From Desulfobulbus elongatus DSM 2908 (GTDB lineage: Bacteria > Desulfobacterota > Desulfobulbia > Desulfobulbales > Desulfobulbaceae): 64,000 nucleotides of DNA. Positions 1 to 10,226 of this stretch are shown here, piece after piece. The stretch's first letter is position 1. Each line of letters begins with the position of its first letter. A program made the translations under genes and the position numbers. The stretch lies in contig NZ_JHZB01000005.1 of NCBI RefSeq assembly GCF_000621145.1, positions 1 through 64,000 on the forward strand. Reading direction: 5' to 3'. The notes below the pieces were generated by a model. It worked only from the letters and a program-made list of their open reading frames with translations, ran no database searches and was not told the DNA's origin.

Positions 1-232
1 GCAACCGGTGGACCCTTACCCGTAACACAGCCTGCTTCCGACCGATCGGCGGCATCCGGAGCCATCGGGTGTTCCTCCCTTTGAAATGGCAATACCGATA
101 CCCGCAGGTTGGACAGACAACATGGCGGCTGGTCGTTTCAACAGAGAAGATGAGCGCATTGCCAAGAAGTTGGGTGTTGCGATAGGTGACGCCCTTGATG
201 CCAAAAGCATGGTATAAAAGTGTTTGTGACAT
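1..232 (-). CDS. ISL3-family transposase, N-terminal part (runs off the left edge)
   Basis: This open frame starts at an ATG at 232 and stays open to the window edge, so only about 77 residues are visible. It begins MSQTLLYHAFGIKGVTYR and carries a CPTCGYRYC zinc-finger half followed by KGRNTRWLRMPPIGRK. That pattern matches the N-terminal zinc-finger domain of ISL3 (IS204/IS1001/IS1165) transposases. The DDE catalytic domain lies outside the window, so it cannot be told whether the gene is intact. It opens a region of broken mobile DNA up to about 860. Confidence 0.75.
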   Translation of the reverse strand, partial: MSQTLLYHAFGIKGVTYRNTQLLGNALIFSVETTSRHVVCPTCGYRYCHFKGRNTRWLRMPPIGRKQAVLRVRVHRL

Positions 233-553
233 GGCTGAGACTCCTTTTGTTGTCGGGTTTGGTCACCAGACAACATCTCTCATGCCATGTCACTTCGCCA
301 CTCATTCCGCAGTCGGGTACGCATTTGCCGGATGAACCTTATTTTTTGGTGGCAAAAAATATTGTTGGTACTTTTGTTGGTATATTGGAAAGCGGCAAGT
401 AATTTTATTTTTTGAAATAAAATAGTTATCCATGAAATATGGATGACGGCGCCGAAGATGGGCTTTTCTGTTTCCCCAAGAGACACAGACTCACCAAGGG
501 GCAATGCCTCACCCAACAGACAAGGTCTGCTCAACGCTAGATACTCTAGCAAC

Positions 554-616
554 ATGTACCAATCTCCTTCCGGGTACATCTTCCGCTTGAAAATTCCCAA
601 AGACATCAAGCCAATT
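554..616 (+). pseudogene. Tyrosine recombinase N-terminal stub
   Basis: From the ATG at 554 the frame reads MYQSPSGYIFRLKIPKDIKPIV. This resembles the short N-terminal arm of phage-type integrases, where such a motif leads into the SAM-like core-binding domain. The similarity stops at about 616, exactly where an IS21-like terminus begins, so the gene appears to have been cut by that insertion. About 170 bases upstream (361-384) GTTGGTA occurs twice, which could be integrase arm sites. The family assignment rests on about 22 residues. Confidence 0.5.
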
Positions 617-766
617 GTTAGCGGCAAAATAAAAATGACCCACCGCGGCAACTAAAAATTGACCCACTTTTCCGTTAAAGATGCCGACCGAGGAGGTCGG
701 CATGAAGACACAGGAAGAGTGTATGGAAATCAGGATACTGAGCAGGCAAGGGAGGGGGATTCGCAA
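616..766 (+). mobile_element. Left end of an IS21-like element with the start of istA
   Basis: The tip would be near 616 (TGTTAGCGGC). Two adjacent imperfect 23-bp repeats at 621-643 and 645-667 share GCGGCAA and GACCCAC, typical of the repeated terminal sequences of IS21 elements. An ATG at 701, preceded by GAGGAGG, opens MKTQEECMEIRILSRQGRG, which matches the N-terminal helix-turn-helix start of IstA. After about 22 codons the similarity ends and the sequence joins a different integrase fragment. The rest of istA and all of istB are missing, so this is a dead remnant. Confidence 0.6.
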
Positions 767-837
767 AACCAGAAACCAAAACCAGGAGGCTGTCCGATGG
801 CGGCGGCTTGTATCTGGAGATCACCCAGGGGGTTGAG
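767..837 (+). pseudogene. P4-type integrase fragment (DUF4102-like)
   Basis: In the frame CTG TCC GAT (from 790) the sequence encodes RRLSDGGGLYLEIT, the hallmark of the arm-binding domain of P4-like tyrosine integrases (LsDggGLyLeV). Only about 20 residues remain. The frame runs on through a hairpin to a stop at about 886. Just downstream, GGTGTAAA is repeated (871-891), as is often seen beside such integrases. The fragment is fused directly to the istA remnant on its left. Confidence 0.5.
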
Positions 838-856
838 AGAAATCCTCAACCCCCTG
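826..856. terminator. 12-bp perfect hairpin
   Basis: The arms CAGGGGGTTGAG (826-837) and CTCAACCCCCTG (845-856) are perfectly complementary around a 7-nt loop. Only a weak T-rich stretch follows, so it may be a terminator or a leftover of the integrated element. Confidence 0.45.
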
Positions 857-1146
857 TATTTCGTCTTGGTGTAAATTTGGTGTAAAATTCACCAATGTCA
901 ATTTACTGACGACACTTCTTCTGCCGATCCGCGCGGCACAAAGACATTCTCCATAAAAGCCCCACCGTCATCTCTCTGATAATTTCGGATCCCGCGTTAT
1001 CACCGCTTTCCTCTCCCGGCCTGGCGGGAAGCGGGAAGTGCTGTCCAGTGAACAGCTCAATCCAGCCTGACCCGTTCCCGCGAAGGGGAGATTTGTTATA
1101 AATCTGTTTTTTTCACTCCCGCCGACCGGCCCCTGCATCAATCTCC
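857..1146. other. Gene-free stretch between mobile remnants and typA
   Basis: No credible coding frame, RNA gene or long repeat was found here apart from the GGTGTAAA repeats near its left end. Composition becomes GC-rich again after about 930. Confidence 0.5.
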
Positions 1147-1175
1147 TTGTCTTCTTGTTCTTCTTCCGTTATATA
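1147..1175 (+). promoter_or_regulatory. Candidate sigma-70 promoter for typA
   Basis: TTGTCT (1147-1152) and TATATA (1170-1175) are separated by 17 bases, upstream of typA with a leader of about 130 bases. The -35 matches consensus only partly. Confidence 0.4.
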
Positions 1176-1308
1176 AACTCTCTTTTTCGTTTCGGGACCG
1201 GTCCGTTTTCTTTGCCGGCGTTCTGCCGGCCCCAGCCGCGACGGGTTGCCTCCGGCCGTCCGGGACAGTCATCGCGCACACAAGACGCCCCTTGAGGGCA
1301 GGAGCAGT

Positions 1309-3108
<1,800 letters not shown>

Positions 3109-3132
3109 CGCTTTTTCCGGCAAGGAGGTACC

Positions 3133-3294
3133 ATGCGTGAGTTGTTGTTGGTCGGGGCGGCCGTTCTGGCCGGAATCGCCACCTTTGTCGTGCTGCGCAG
3201 ACGTTTGGGCAGTGACTGTCTGCCCTGACTGCTGCTCTACGGCTCCGCAGGCGCGGGGCTGGTCACCTATGCGATCTTGAAGACACTCCTCTGA
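3133..3294 (+). CDS. Candidate 53-residue membrane selenoprotein with a CxxU motif (in-frame TGA at 3226-3228)
   Basis: An ideal AAGGAGG precedes the ATG at 3133. The frame encodes 31 residues with a hydrophobic helix (about 3-21), reaches Cys29-Leu-Pro and then TGA. It continues in the same frame for 21 more codons with a second hydrophobic helix (LLLYGSAGAGLVTYAIL), stopping at a second TGA at 3292. Codon use on both sides looks alike, and the next gene starts 13 bases after the second stop. If TGA is read as selenocysteine, the motif is CxxU, a classic redox pair. A 9-bp hairpin (3240-3261) with loop AGGC starts 11 bases after the TGA and presents GG about 20 bases downstream, as bacterial SECIS elements do. 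The alternatives are a 31-residue peptide or a nonsense mutation of a CxxC protein. I do not recognise the family. Confidence 0.5.
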
Positions 3295-3307
3295 CTGGAG
3301 CGCACCC

Positions 3308-4375
3308 ATGCCCGATGACGCCGAGTTCGCCGCAGAACAGCCCGCAGCCCGCATTCGCGCCCGCATCGGGGAGCGGCGGGTGCTCGAGGCCCGGTTTCTG
3401 CTGCGCCAGTTCAGCGAGGCGCTTGATGCCGGGGAACGACAGGCGCTTATCCGGGAGGTGAGCCGGCTGCTGGCCGAAGCGGAGCGCCTGCGCCATCTGG
3501 CCAGGACGGCCGCCGCCGAAGGACGGCGCGGGGAGGCGGCGCGGCTGTACGACGACATTGAGCAGGTGGCGGTGGATTTGCCGGGTCTGGCCGAGGAACG
3601 GGCGGCCCAGGCGGGCGCGGCGGCCATTTTCTCGCGGATGGCGGCGCAGGAGCCGGTCGGGGAATTGCCCGAACCGGCGGCAGAGCCGGTGCCTGTTCAA
3701 GAGACGAAAAAAAACGAGCCTTTGCCGGTTCCCGAGAGGAGCGTTCCTGAGCCGACCGTGTCCGCGGCCGCTGACCGGCGCCAGTCCGGGCGCGAGCTGT
3801 GGGTGCGGGGATGGGACCGGACGCGGCAACTGCTGGTCCGGCTGACCGGGCTGGCAAAGGCCGGCCTGCTTCGGGGCCGGGATGGGCTGGGCCGCTGGTC
3901 TCGGGCCGCAGGGAAGCACGCGGCCGGTTCGTTGTGGTGGCTCGGGGGGCGGTTGGCCGCTTGCTTCCGCGCCGTGCGGACGCGCATGGCGGCCTTGCTG
4001 CAGGAGCCCCGTCTCCGGCGATCCCGCGGTTTGTGGCTCGCAGCCGGCTGCGTTGGCCTGCTCCTGCTGCTCGCCCTGATCTGGCAGAGCCGGACAAACG
4101 AATCCCCGTCTGTAGCGCCCGCAGCGGCACCGGCGCGCGACCTCGCGACCGGACCGGCGGCGACCGACGTCCCGGTCGCATCGCCTCACTTCGGGCCGGA
4201 AATATCTGCCCCCGTCATCCCCTCTCCACAACAGGCGCCGGCAGCGGCACTGCCGCCGGCCGAATCATCACCACCGCCCGCGCCGCAAGCCGCACCGCCG
4301 GCGGAACAGGCGGATGCCCCCCCGCCCACGTTCAAGTTGGGCACCCTGCAGGTCGAGGAATCGAGCCGGAAGTGA
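3308..4375 (+). CDS. Hypothetical single-span membrane protein, Ala/Pro-rich
   Basis: This protein of 355 residues was not recognised as a known family. Residues 1-110 look alpha-helical and are rich in Arg, Ala and Glu (RARIGERRVLEARFLLRQF). A Pro/Glu-rich linker and a basic region follow, then one membrane helix near 267-287 (WLAAGCVGLLLLLALIW), then a Pro/Ala-rich tail of about 70 residues ending TFKLGTLQVEESSRK. The layout suggests a cytoplasmic domain anchored in the inner membrane with a periplasmic tail. The start has a GGAG-like site, and the gene follows the candidate selenoprotein by 13 bases, so both probably share a transcript. Confidence 0.7.
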   Translation: MPDDAEFAAEQPAARIRARIGERRVLEARFLLRQFSEALDAGERQALIREVSRLLAEAERLRHLARTAAAEGRRGEAARLYDDIEQVAVDLPGLAEERAAQAGAAAIFSRMAAQEPVGELPEPAAEPVPVQETKKNEPLPVPERSVPEPTVSAAADRRQSGRELWVRGWDRTRQLLVRLTGLAKAGLLRGRDGLGRWSRAAGKHAAGSLWWLGGRLAACFRAVRTRMAALLQEPRLRRSRGLWLAAGCVGLLLLLALIWQSRTNESPSVAPAAAPARDLATGPAATDVPVASPHFGPEISAPVIPSPQQAPAAALPPAESSPPPAPQAAPPAEQADAPPPTFKLGTLQVEESSRK

Positions 4376-4401
4376 AACCGGCTTCGTGATTGTCGCGATC
4401 G

Positions 4402-4845
4402 TCAGAGCAGCGGCCGTCTGCCGCTCTGTTTAAAGGCAAAATAATCCCGCAGGATGCGGGCGTGGTCGAAGACCAGGGGCGGCAGGGTGTCCTCGCGGAA
4501 CACCTCTGCCCGCTGGGCGTCGTCCGCCGCCACCGGGTGGCCGTTGGCAGTGGCGACGTAGACGGTGGAGGCGGTGTGCTGTCGGGCATCGCGGTCCGGG
4601 GCCGAATAGGTGTGGAACTGAAGGATGAGGGTCACCGCCAGGCCGGTTTCCTCGGCCGCTTCCCGCCGGGCCGCGTCCTCGAAGGATTCGCCGTAGTCGA
4701 CGAAGCCGCCGGGCAGGGCCCAGCCGAAGGGGGGATTCCTGCGCTCGATGAGGACGATGCCGCCCTCGGTTTCGATGATGATGTCCACGGTGGGCACCGG
4801 GTTTTTGAAGGGCACGACCTGGGTGCCGCAGGAAGGACAGCGCAT
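4402..4845 (-). CDS. Nudix hydrolase with N-terminal zinc-ribbon half
   Basis: This is a 147-residue protein starting [11 protein letters not shown]. The Nudix box is visible as [21 protein letters not shown], matching Gx5Ex7REUxEExGU with the metal-binding glutamates present. It is expected to hydrolyse a nucleoside diphosphate linked to another moiety; the substrate cannot be told. The upstream in-frame extension to 5007 overlaps the neighbouring gene and is not protein-like, so the ATG at 4845 is chosen. It lies 19 bases after the HAD gene on the same strand. Confidence 0.9.
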   Translation of the reverse strand: MRCPSCGTQVVPFKNPVPTVDIIIETEGGIVLIERRNPPFGWALPGGFVDYGESFEDAARREAAEETGLAVTLILQFHTYSAPDRDARQHTASTVYVATANGHPVAADDAQRAEVFREDTLPPLVFDHARILRDYFAFKQSGRRPLL

Positions 4846-4864
4846 GGCAGGGGCTCTGGAGGGG

Positions 4865-5443
4865 TTAGAGACAAAGATCGCGGATCTCCGCCCAGGTGCG
4901 CACCGTGGGCAGGTTGTGGCGGTCCCGGTTCCAAGGCTGGCTGAAGACGATGGCCTCGATGCCGGCATGATGGAGCTGCATGCAGGTTTCGGCGCGGTCG
5001 TCGACAAAGGCGGTCAGGCCCAGTTCCTTGATGTGCCTGGCCTTGTCGTCGTGGTCGCCCATGGCCACCACCTGGATGCGCGGCCAGACGGGAGCCGGAA
5101 AAACCGTCTGCAGCCAGGCATGGACCGGGTCGGCCTCCGGCCGGGCGGTGACCACCGTCACCTGGTCATGGCGCGACAGTTCGCCCAGCACCTCGACCGC
5201 GCCGGGCATGGGCAACAGGCCCGTGCCCACCGAATCGCGCAGGATCTGCAAGAAGATCGTCTCGGCCAGGCCCGCATCCATGGGCAGGCATTCCTCCACG
5301 GAAAAATGGGTGATGTCCTCCGGGTTGATGCCGCAGTGGCCGTACTGTTCGCAGGCGATGCGGATGAAGGCCTCCACCGTGTCGGCGATGACGCCGTCGA
5401 AATCGAAGCCGATCTCGCCGGGGTGAATCCTGGGGGCGTGCAT
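4865..5443 (-). CDS. HAD-superfamily phosphatase (5'-nucleotidase NT5C-like)
   Basis: This 192-residue protein has the HAD nucleophile motif [11 protein letters not shown] near residues 11-21, a Thr motif in [11 protein letters not shown] and a C-terminal acidic motif [11 protein letters not shown] hydrolase acting on nucleotides or a small phospho-metabolite is likely, but the substrate is not evident. The ATG at 5443 ([10 protein letters not shown]) is preferred because the upstream extension runs into the next gene. It sits between the OB-fold gene and the Nudix gene with gaps of 13 and 19 bases, as in one operon. Confidence 0.85.
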   Translation of the reverse strand: MHAPRIHPGEIGFDFDGVIADTVEAFIRIACEQYGHCGINPEDITHFSVEECLPMDAGLAETIFLQILRDSVGTGLLPMPGAVEVLGELSRHDQVTVVTARPEADPVHAWLQTVFPAPVWPRIQVVAMGDHDDKARHIKELGLTAFVDDRAETCMQLHHAGIEAIVFSQPWNRDRHNLPTVRTWAEIRDLCL

Positions 5444-5456
5444 GGGGAAACGGGGG

Positions 5457-6314
5457 CTATTTTTCGATTTTGGCGTCCTCGACGAGAACGTCATAGCGGT
5501 AGCCAGCGCCGAAATCGCGGTCGGCGGCCAGGGTGCCCTCGACGGTGACCACGTTGCCCTCACCCGGGTCCTCGGTGGTGGTGACCACGAGGTCGTGGTG
5601 ATTCTGCAGCGGGTTGCCGGTGCCGTCCTGGATGTGCAGCCAGTTCTTGCCCATGATCATCCGCGAGATCTTCATCACCTTGCCGCGGACGCGGACGGTC
5701 TTGCCGCTCAGCTCCTTGCCCTGCTCGAAGCATTCGCCCACCGAATAGCTGTTCGGCCCGGTGGCCTTGTGCACGTTGAGTTCGGCCGACGGCACTACGG
5801 CGCCGGCGCTGCCGGCAGACGGTCCCAGGCCGGCGGCATCGGCGTCCCCGCCGGGCAAAGCGCTCTTGGCGCTGTCCGCCTCGGCCCGCAGGGCGGCATC
5901 GAAGCCGCCTGCCTGGGCGGGCTTGGCCTCGCCCGCGGCTTGGGGGGCCGCCGGCGCTCCCTTGTCCAGGCCGGGCGCGAACACGATGCTGTCAAAGGTG
6001 CGGTTCAACGTTTTGGAGGTGAAATTGAACATGGTCATGCCAGGGGCCACGGCCAGGTTCTGGCCGGTCTTGACCTGGGTCTCGGGGATGGCGACCCAGA
6101 TCTTGCCCTGGGCCGCATCGAGAAGCAGGTAGGTGTAGCCGTTGCTGTTCATGGTTTCAAGGACGTTCCCCTTGAGGGCAACGCCGTCGAGCGAAGCCTC
6201 GGCAGCCTTCTGTTTCGGCGGGGTTGTCGGTTGTTCCCCGGCCAAGGCCAACGCCGGGGCGAACAGGGTCAGACAAAGGGCTGCGCGGAGCAGAATGTTG
6301 GGCAGTGCGGACAT
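5457..6314 (-). CDS. Exported protein with two OB-fold-like domains
   Basis: This 285-residue protein begins with a clear signal peptide (MSALPNILLRAALCLTLFAPALALA, cleavage near 25). Residues about 38-120 form one OB-like unit (GNVLETMNSNGYTYLLLDAA...IWVAIPE). An Ala/Gly-rich linker of about 70 residues follows. Residues about 185-285 form a second unit (GKTVRVRGKVMKISRMIMGK, WLHIQDGTG). Both look like the tRNA-anti/NrfJ-type OB fold found in periplasmic and outer-membrane-associated proteins. The function is unknown. The start at 6314 has GGAGAAT just upstream. Confidence 0.75.
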   Translation of the reverse strand: MSALPNILLRAALCLTLFAPALALAGEQPTTPPKQKAAEASLDGVALKGNVLETMNSNGYTYLLLDAAQGKIWVAIPETQVKTGQNLAVAPGMTMFNFTSKTLNRTFDSIVFAPGLDKGAPAAPQAAGEAKPAQAGGFDAALRAEADSAKSALPGGDADAAGLGPSAGSAGAVVPSAELNVHKATGPNSYSVGECFEQGKELSGKTVRVRGKVMKISRMIMGKNWLHIQDGTGNPLQNHHDLVVTTTEDPGEGNVVTVEGTLAADRDFGAGYRYDVLVEDAKIEK

Positions 6315-6432
6315 ATGATTCTCCAATGTGCGGGGATGAGGGACATAAATAACGATGACGGATAACGGACCGGAGCGGCCACGGACAGCGGGCCGTGGCA
6401 CAAGATTCGTATAAGGACTCGGCCGCTGCCTG

Positions 6433-6972
6433 TCAACTTTGGCCGGTTCCGGGAAACAGGCGTTCGAGGCAGCGGGCGATTTCCCCGGCCCAGACCTGAT
6501 AGCCCCTGGCGCTGAGATGAACATTGTCGCCGAGAAATCCCGGATTGGTCATGGGCGGGCACTGCTCGGTAAAGGGGTCGACCAGATTGAGAAAGGTGCA
6601 GTTTTCGACGGTGGCGGCCACCTGCGCCAGTTCCCGGTTGACCTGTTCGATCTCGTGGAGAGGGGCGGCCGGCATGGGCATCAGCGAGCAGAGGATGAGC
6701 GGTACCTTCGGATAACACGCCCGCAGCCGCTGCATCATGGTGGTGAAGATCGCCGGGAAAAACATGTAGCCCATCAGCAGGTTGTTGGTGCCGGATTGCA
6801 GCAGGACCGCATCCGGGGTGGGGCAGTCCTCGATCTCGTCCATCAGGCGGGCGGACAGCTCCTCGGTCATCTCGCCGGCAATGCCCCGGTTGATCACCGC
6901 GACATGGGGCAGATGTTTGCTCCAGTTGCCCCATTCCACCAGGGAATCGCCCAGCATCAGCAGTGTGATCAT
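6433..6972 (-). CDS. SGNH/GDSL-type hydrolase
   Basis: This 179-residue protein carries block I (LMLGDSLVEWGNW, catalytic Ser), the conserved Gly in INRGIAGE, block III (QSGTNNLLMG) and block V (GDNVHLSARGYQ, catalytic Asp and His). These place it in the SGNH esterase/lipase superfamily, probably cytoplasmic as no signal peptide is seen. The natural ester is unknown. It starts 4 bases after glgX on the same strand, so the two are likely cotranscribed. Confidence 0.88.
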   Translation of the reverse strand: MITLLMLGDSLVEWGNWSKHLPHVAVINRGIAGEMTEELSARLMDEIEDCPTPDAVLLQSGTNNLLMGYMFFPAIFTTMMQRLRACYPKVPLILCSLMPMPAAPLHEIEQVNRELAQVAATVENCTFLNLVDPFTEQCPPMTNPGFLGDNVHLSARGYQVWAGEIARCLERLFPGTGQS

Positions 6973-6976
6973 GTGG

Positions 6977-9070
6977 TTACCTCGTCGGTCGCGACTGCAG
7001 GACAATGCAGCCCATGTTGGCAACGGAAAGGGTTTGGTCGCACTCTACCGTATCGGCCTGCTCCGGGTCAACGAAGTCCTGGGGCGGGCGGCGGCCGGTG
7101 TCGATGAGCCGCACCCAGCTCCTGCCCCGGCGGGTGGCCGGAACCGTGAACAGGGCGGCATCGGTGGGACTGCCGTTGAGCATGACGAAAAAATCGTCGT
7201 CCGGCTGTTGCAGGGCGGCGCCGTTGAGGAGAAAGGCCAGGGTCCGGCACTCGCCGGACCAGTCCTGCTCGCCCGGCCGCAGGCTCTGCCAGATGATTTC
7301 GAGGGAGCAGCCGCTCGACTCCGGGCAGTGGGCGTCGTGGAGGAAAAAATCCTCGCGCCGGAAGATCGGGTGCGCTTTGCGCAAGTGGATCAGTTTGCGG
7401 AAAAAACGCAGCAGCGGCCGTTTTTTTTCGGCCAGGGTCCAATCGATCCAGCCGATGGCGTTGTCCTGGCACCAGGCGTTGTTGTTGCCCTGCTGGCTGC
7501 GGCCGAATTCGTCGCCGGCAACCAGCATCGGCACCCCCTGGGAGAGAAAAAGAATCGTCGCCATGGTGCGGACGCGCCGGGAGCGGAGGGCATGGATGCG
7601 CCTGTCGGCGGTCGGTCCTTCGACCCCGCTGTTCCAGCTGAGGTTGTTGTTGTCGCCGTCGCGGTTGTCCTCGCCGTTCATCAGGTTGTGCTTCTCGTCA
7701 TAGCTGACCAGGTCGGCGAGGGTGAAGCCGTCGTGGCTGGTGATGAAGTTGATCGAGTTGCAGGGGCGGCGGTTGGAATGCTGGTAGAGGTCGGAACTGC
7801 CGGCGATGCGGGTGGCCAGGGCCGACACCGTGCCGGCATGGCCGCACATGAAGGCGCGGACGTCGTCGCGGAAGCGGCCGTTCCATTCGGCCCAGCGATG
7901 GTGCCGGGAAAAGTGACCCACCTGGTAGAGCCCGGCCGCATCCCAGGCCTCGGCGATGATCTTGGTGTCGGCCAGGACCGGCTCCTCGGCGATCCGTTCC
8001 ACCACCGGCGGGTTGGACAGCACCTGGCCGCCGGCATCCCGGCCGAGGACCGAGGCCAGGTCGAAGCGGAAGCCGTCGACGTGCATGTCGATCACCCACC
8101 AGCGCAGGGCGTCCATGATCAGACTGCGGACAATGGGATGGTTGCAGTTGCAGGTGTTGCCGCAGCCGGAAAAATTGAGGTAGGCGCGGGTCCAGGGATC
8201 GAGCAGGTAATAGATGGTGTTGTCGATGCCTCGAAAGCTGGTGGTCGGGCCGTCGGCGCCACCCTCGGCGGTGTGGTTGTAGACGATGTCGAGGATCACT
8301 TCGATGCCGGCTCGGTGCAGGGCCTTGACCATGTCGCGGAACTCGGTGAGCGGCGCTTCGAGATCGCTGCTGTAGCTGCACTTGGGGGCAAAGAAGGAGA
8401 GCGGGCTGTAGCCCCAGAAATTCTTCAGCCGCTCCCCGGTTTGCGGATTGACGAAAACGGGCTCGTTCTCGTCGAATTCGGTCACCGGCATCAGTTCCAC
8501 CGCAGTGATCCCCAGCCTTTTGAGATGGGGGATTTTCTCGACGATCCCCCGGAAGGTGCCGGGATGGCTGACCCCGGACGAGGGATGGCGGGTGAAGCCG
8601 CGCACGTGCAATTCGTAGATGATCGAGTCTCGCAGGGGGATGTTGAGCGGCCGGTCGCCTTCCCAGTCGTAGGTCTGTCTGTCCAGAAGGCAGCAGGGTT
8701 CGGTGCCGAGACAGGTGCGCGGGTGGCCCCAATCCGGGGAATGGATCTCCTTGGCATAGGGGTCGAGCAGGAGGCGGCCGGCATCGAAAAAATGGCCGCT
8801 TTTTTCCGGGTCGTGCGGGCCGTCGATCCGGTAGCCGTAGCGGAGGGACAGGGGGACGTCGCCCAGCAGGATATGCCAGATATCGCCGGTTTTGTTGGCG
8901 CGCGGGTCCAGCGGGATCTCCACCCAGTCGGGCCGCGCGTCATCGGGGGCGATAACTAGGGTGACCGCGTGGGCGTGCCGGGAAAACAGGGCGAAATTGA
9001 CTCCCTGCGGGGTAATGGTGCTGCCCAGCGGCAGCGGTGAACCGGTTCGGGTCGGGAAGGATTTTCTCAT
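6977..9070 (-). CDS. glgX: Glycogen debranching enzyme GlgX
   Basis: This 697-residue GH13 enzyme is of the isoamylase/GlgX type and cleaves alpha-1,6 branches of glycogen limit dextrins. The N-terminal CBM48-like domain (about 10-95) is followed by the TIM barrel. The catalytic residues are visible: nucleophile Asp337 in DGFRFDLAS, acid/base Glu374 in IIAEAWD and the third carboxylate Asp447 in TSHDGFT. The length fits the family. A consensus-like promoter lies 57-85 bases upstream on the minus strand. Glycogen turnover in this organism is implied. Confidence 0.94.
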   Translation of the reverse strand: MRKSFPTRTGSPLPLGSTITPQGVNFALFSRHAHAVTLVIAPDDARPDWVEIPLDPRANKTGDIWHILLGDVPLSLRYGYRIDGPHDPEKSGHFFDAGRLLLDPYAKEIHSPDWGHPRTCLGTEPCCLLDRQTYDWEGDRPLNIPLRDSIIYELHVRGFTRHPSSGVSHPGTFRGIVEKIPHLKRLGITAVELMPVTEFDENEPVFVNPQTGERLKNFWGYSPLSFFAPKCSYSSDLEAPLTEFRDMVKALHRAGIEVILDIVYNHTAEGGADGPTTSFRGIDNTIYYLLDPWTRAYLNFSGCGNTCNCNHPIVRSLIMDALRWWVIDMHVDGFRFDLASVLGRDAGGQVLSNPPVVERIAEEPVLADTKIIAEAWDAAGLYQVGHFSRHHRWAEWNGRFRDDVRAFMCGHAGTVSALATRIAGSSDLYQHSNRRPCNSINFITSHDGFTLADLVSYDEKHNLMNGEDNRDGDNNNLSWNSGVEGPTADRRIHALRSRRVRTMATILFLSQGVPMLVAGDEFGRSQQGNNNAWCQDNAIGWIDWTLAEKKRPLLRFFRKLIHLRKAHPIFRREDFFLHDAHCPESSGCSLEIIWQSLRPGEQDWSGECRTLAFLLNGAALQQPDDDFFVMLNGSPTDAALFTVPATRRGRSWVRLIDTGRRPPQDFVDPEQADTVECDQTLSVANMGCIVLQSRPTR

Positions 9071-9126
9071 GTCGGAATGGGAATTGTTCTCGTGGTCCTT
9101 GTTGGCCGGAGAAGGCAGACATATTG

Positions 9127-9155
9127 TATCTAACGGGCTTGCAGATCATTTTCAA
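9127..9155 (-). promoter_or_regulatory. Promoter for glgX
   Basis: On the minus strand TTGAAA (9155-9150) and TAGATA (9132-9127) are spaced by 17 bases. Confidence 0.55.
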
Positions 9156-9173
9156 CCCTGAGAGGAGGTCACG

Positions 9174-10112
9174 ATGGGGCTTTTGCACAAACTGATGCCG
9201 ATGGGAATACCGGCGATCGACTGGGAGATGACACCTGAATACACCTTCGGCACCTTCGAGAGCTGGGGCGGGAAGGAACGGGTGCGGAGCAAGAATGAGC
9301 GGGTATACTATTTCTTCATCGATGCCTGGGACGAGGAGCCGAAGGTCTGCCTGATGGAACGCGGCATCAAGCATGCCCGGGTGATTGCCGAAATACTGGC
9401 GCCGGCGGAAATGGTCCGCCGCTGTGTCAGGGAACAGGGCAAGGTGGCCCGGTTCGAGCGGACCCATCCGATCAACGAGGAACTGAAAGAGTGGCTGCTC
9501 GCCCATGTGGTGGAGGGCGAAGACGACTCCATGGTGATGCCGCTGGTCGAGCCGGCCGACGCGCCTCCGCCCGCCAGCGGGTTGCCGGGACGGGAAGCGG
9601 CGCCGGCGGTACCGAACCGGATCGTTCTGCCGCACGAACCCGCCGAAATGGGTGAGGAGGATGTGGTTACCCTGGTGCAGCGGTTCAATTTCGCCGACCA
9701 GGAGCGCAATCCCAAGGGGCAATTCGCCAAGGCGCTGGTCGACAACCATGACGGCTTGACCGTGAGCGACCGGGTGACCGGCCTGATGTGGCAACGGGGC
9801 GGCATCGATATCATGAGCCACCGGTCGATGCGGCGGGCGATCGACCGCATCAACGCAACCCGGTTCGCAGGATATGCCGACTGGCGTCTGCCCTCGCTGG
9901 CAGAGGCGCTTTCCCTGCTCGAACCGGAGAAATCGGCGGCAGATCAGTATCTGCACGGCTGCTTTTCCGGAGAGCAGCCGTTTGTCTTTGTCGACGCGAC
10001 CCGGAAGCCCGGAGGACAGTGGTTCGTCGACTTCAAACAGGGGCGGGCGTTCTGGTCCTCTGGGACTATCCCCGGTGGTTTCGGGAGGTTATGCCGAAGG
10101 GAAGAAGAGTAG
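9174..10112 (+). CDS. DUF1566 (Lcl-like) domain protein
   Basis: This is a 312-residue protein. The C-terminal half has the DUF1566 signature: LTVSDRVTGLMWQR, YADWRLPSLAEALSLL, and a closing FWSSGTIPGGFGRLCRR. The N-terminal 130 residues (PAIDWEMTPEYTFGTFESWGG...) are not recognised. DUF1566 modules occur in cell-surface and adhesin-like proteins, but no signal peptide is visible here, so its location and role are unclear. The start has AGAGGAGG upstream. The gene is divergent from glgX. Confidence 0.8.
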   Translation: MGLLHKLMPMGIPAIDWEMTPEYTFGTFESWGGKERVRSKNERVYYFFIDAWDEEPKVCLMERGIKHARVIAEILAPAEMVRRCVREQGKVARFERTHPINEELKEWLLAHVVEGEDDSMVMPLVEPADAPPPASGLPGREAAPAVPNRIVLPHEPAEMGEEDVVTLVQRFNFADQERNPKGQFAKALVDNHDGLTVSDRVTGLMWQRGGIDIMSHRSMRRAIDRINATRFAGYADWRLPSLAEALSLLEPEKSAADQYLHGCFSGEQPFVFVDATRKPGGQWFVDFKQGRAFWSSGTIPGGFGRLCRREEE

Positions 10113-10226
10113 GGGCAGTGAAAAAGCTGCCGGCGCAGAGAAAAAGCTGTTGAATCGCGCCAAGGCAGCCTGTAGAATAACCAGGATGTAATACATGCAG
10201 TTCATGAAACAAGGAGTGAGTGGTTC

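Noticed and set aside
6782-8959. 725-codon plus-strand frame opposite glgX
   Set aside because: Antisense shadow of glgX, whose catalytic residues are all identified.
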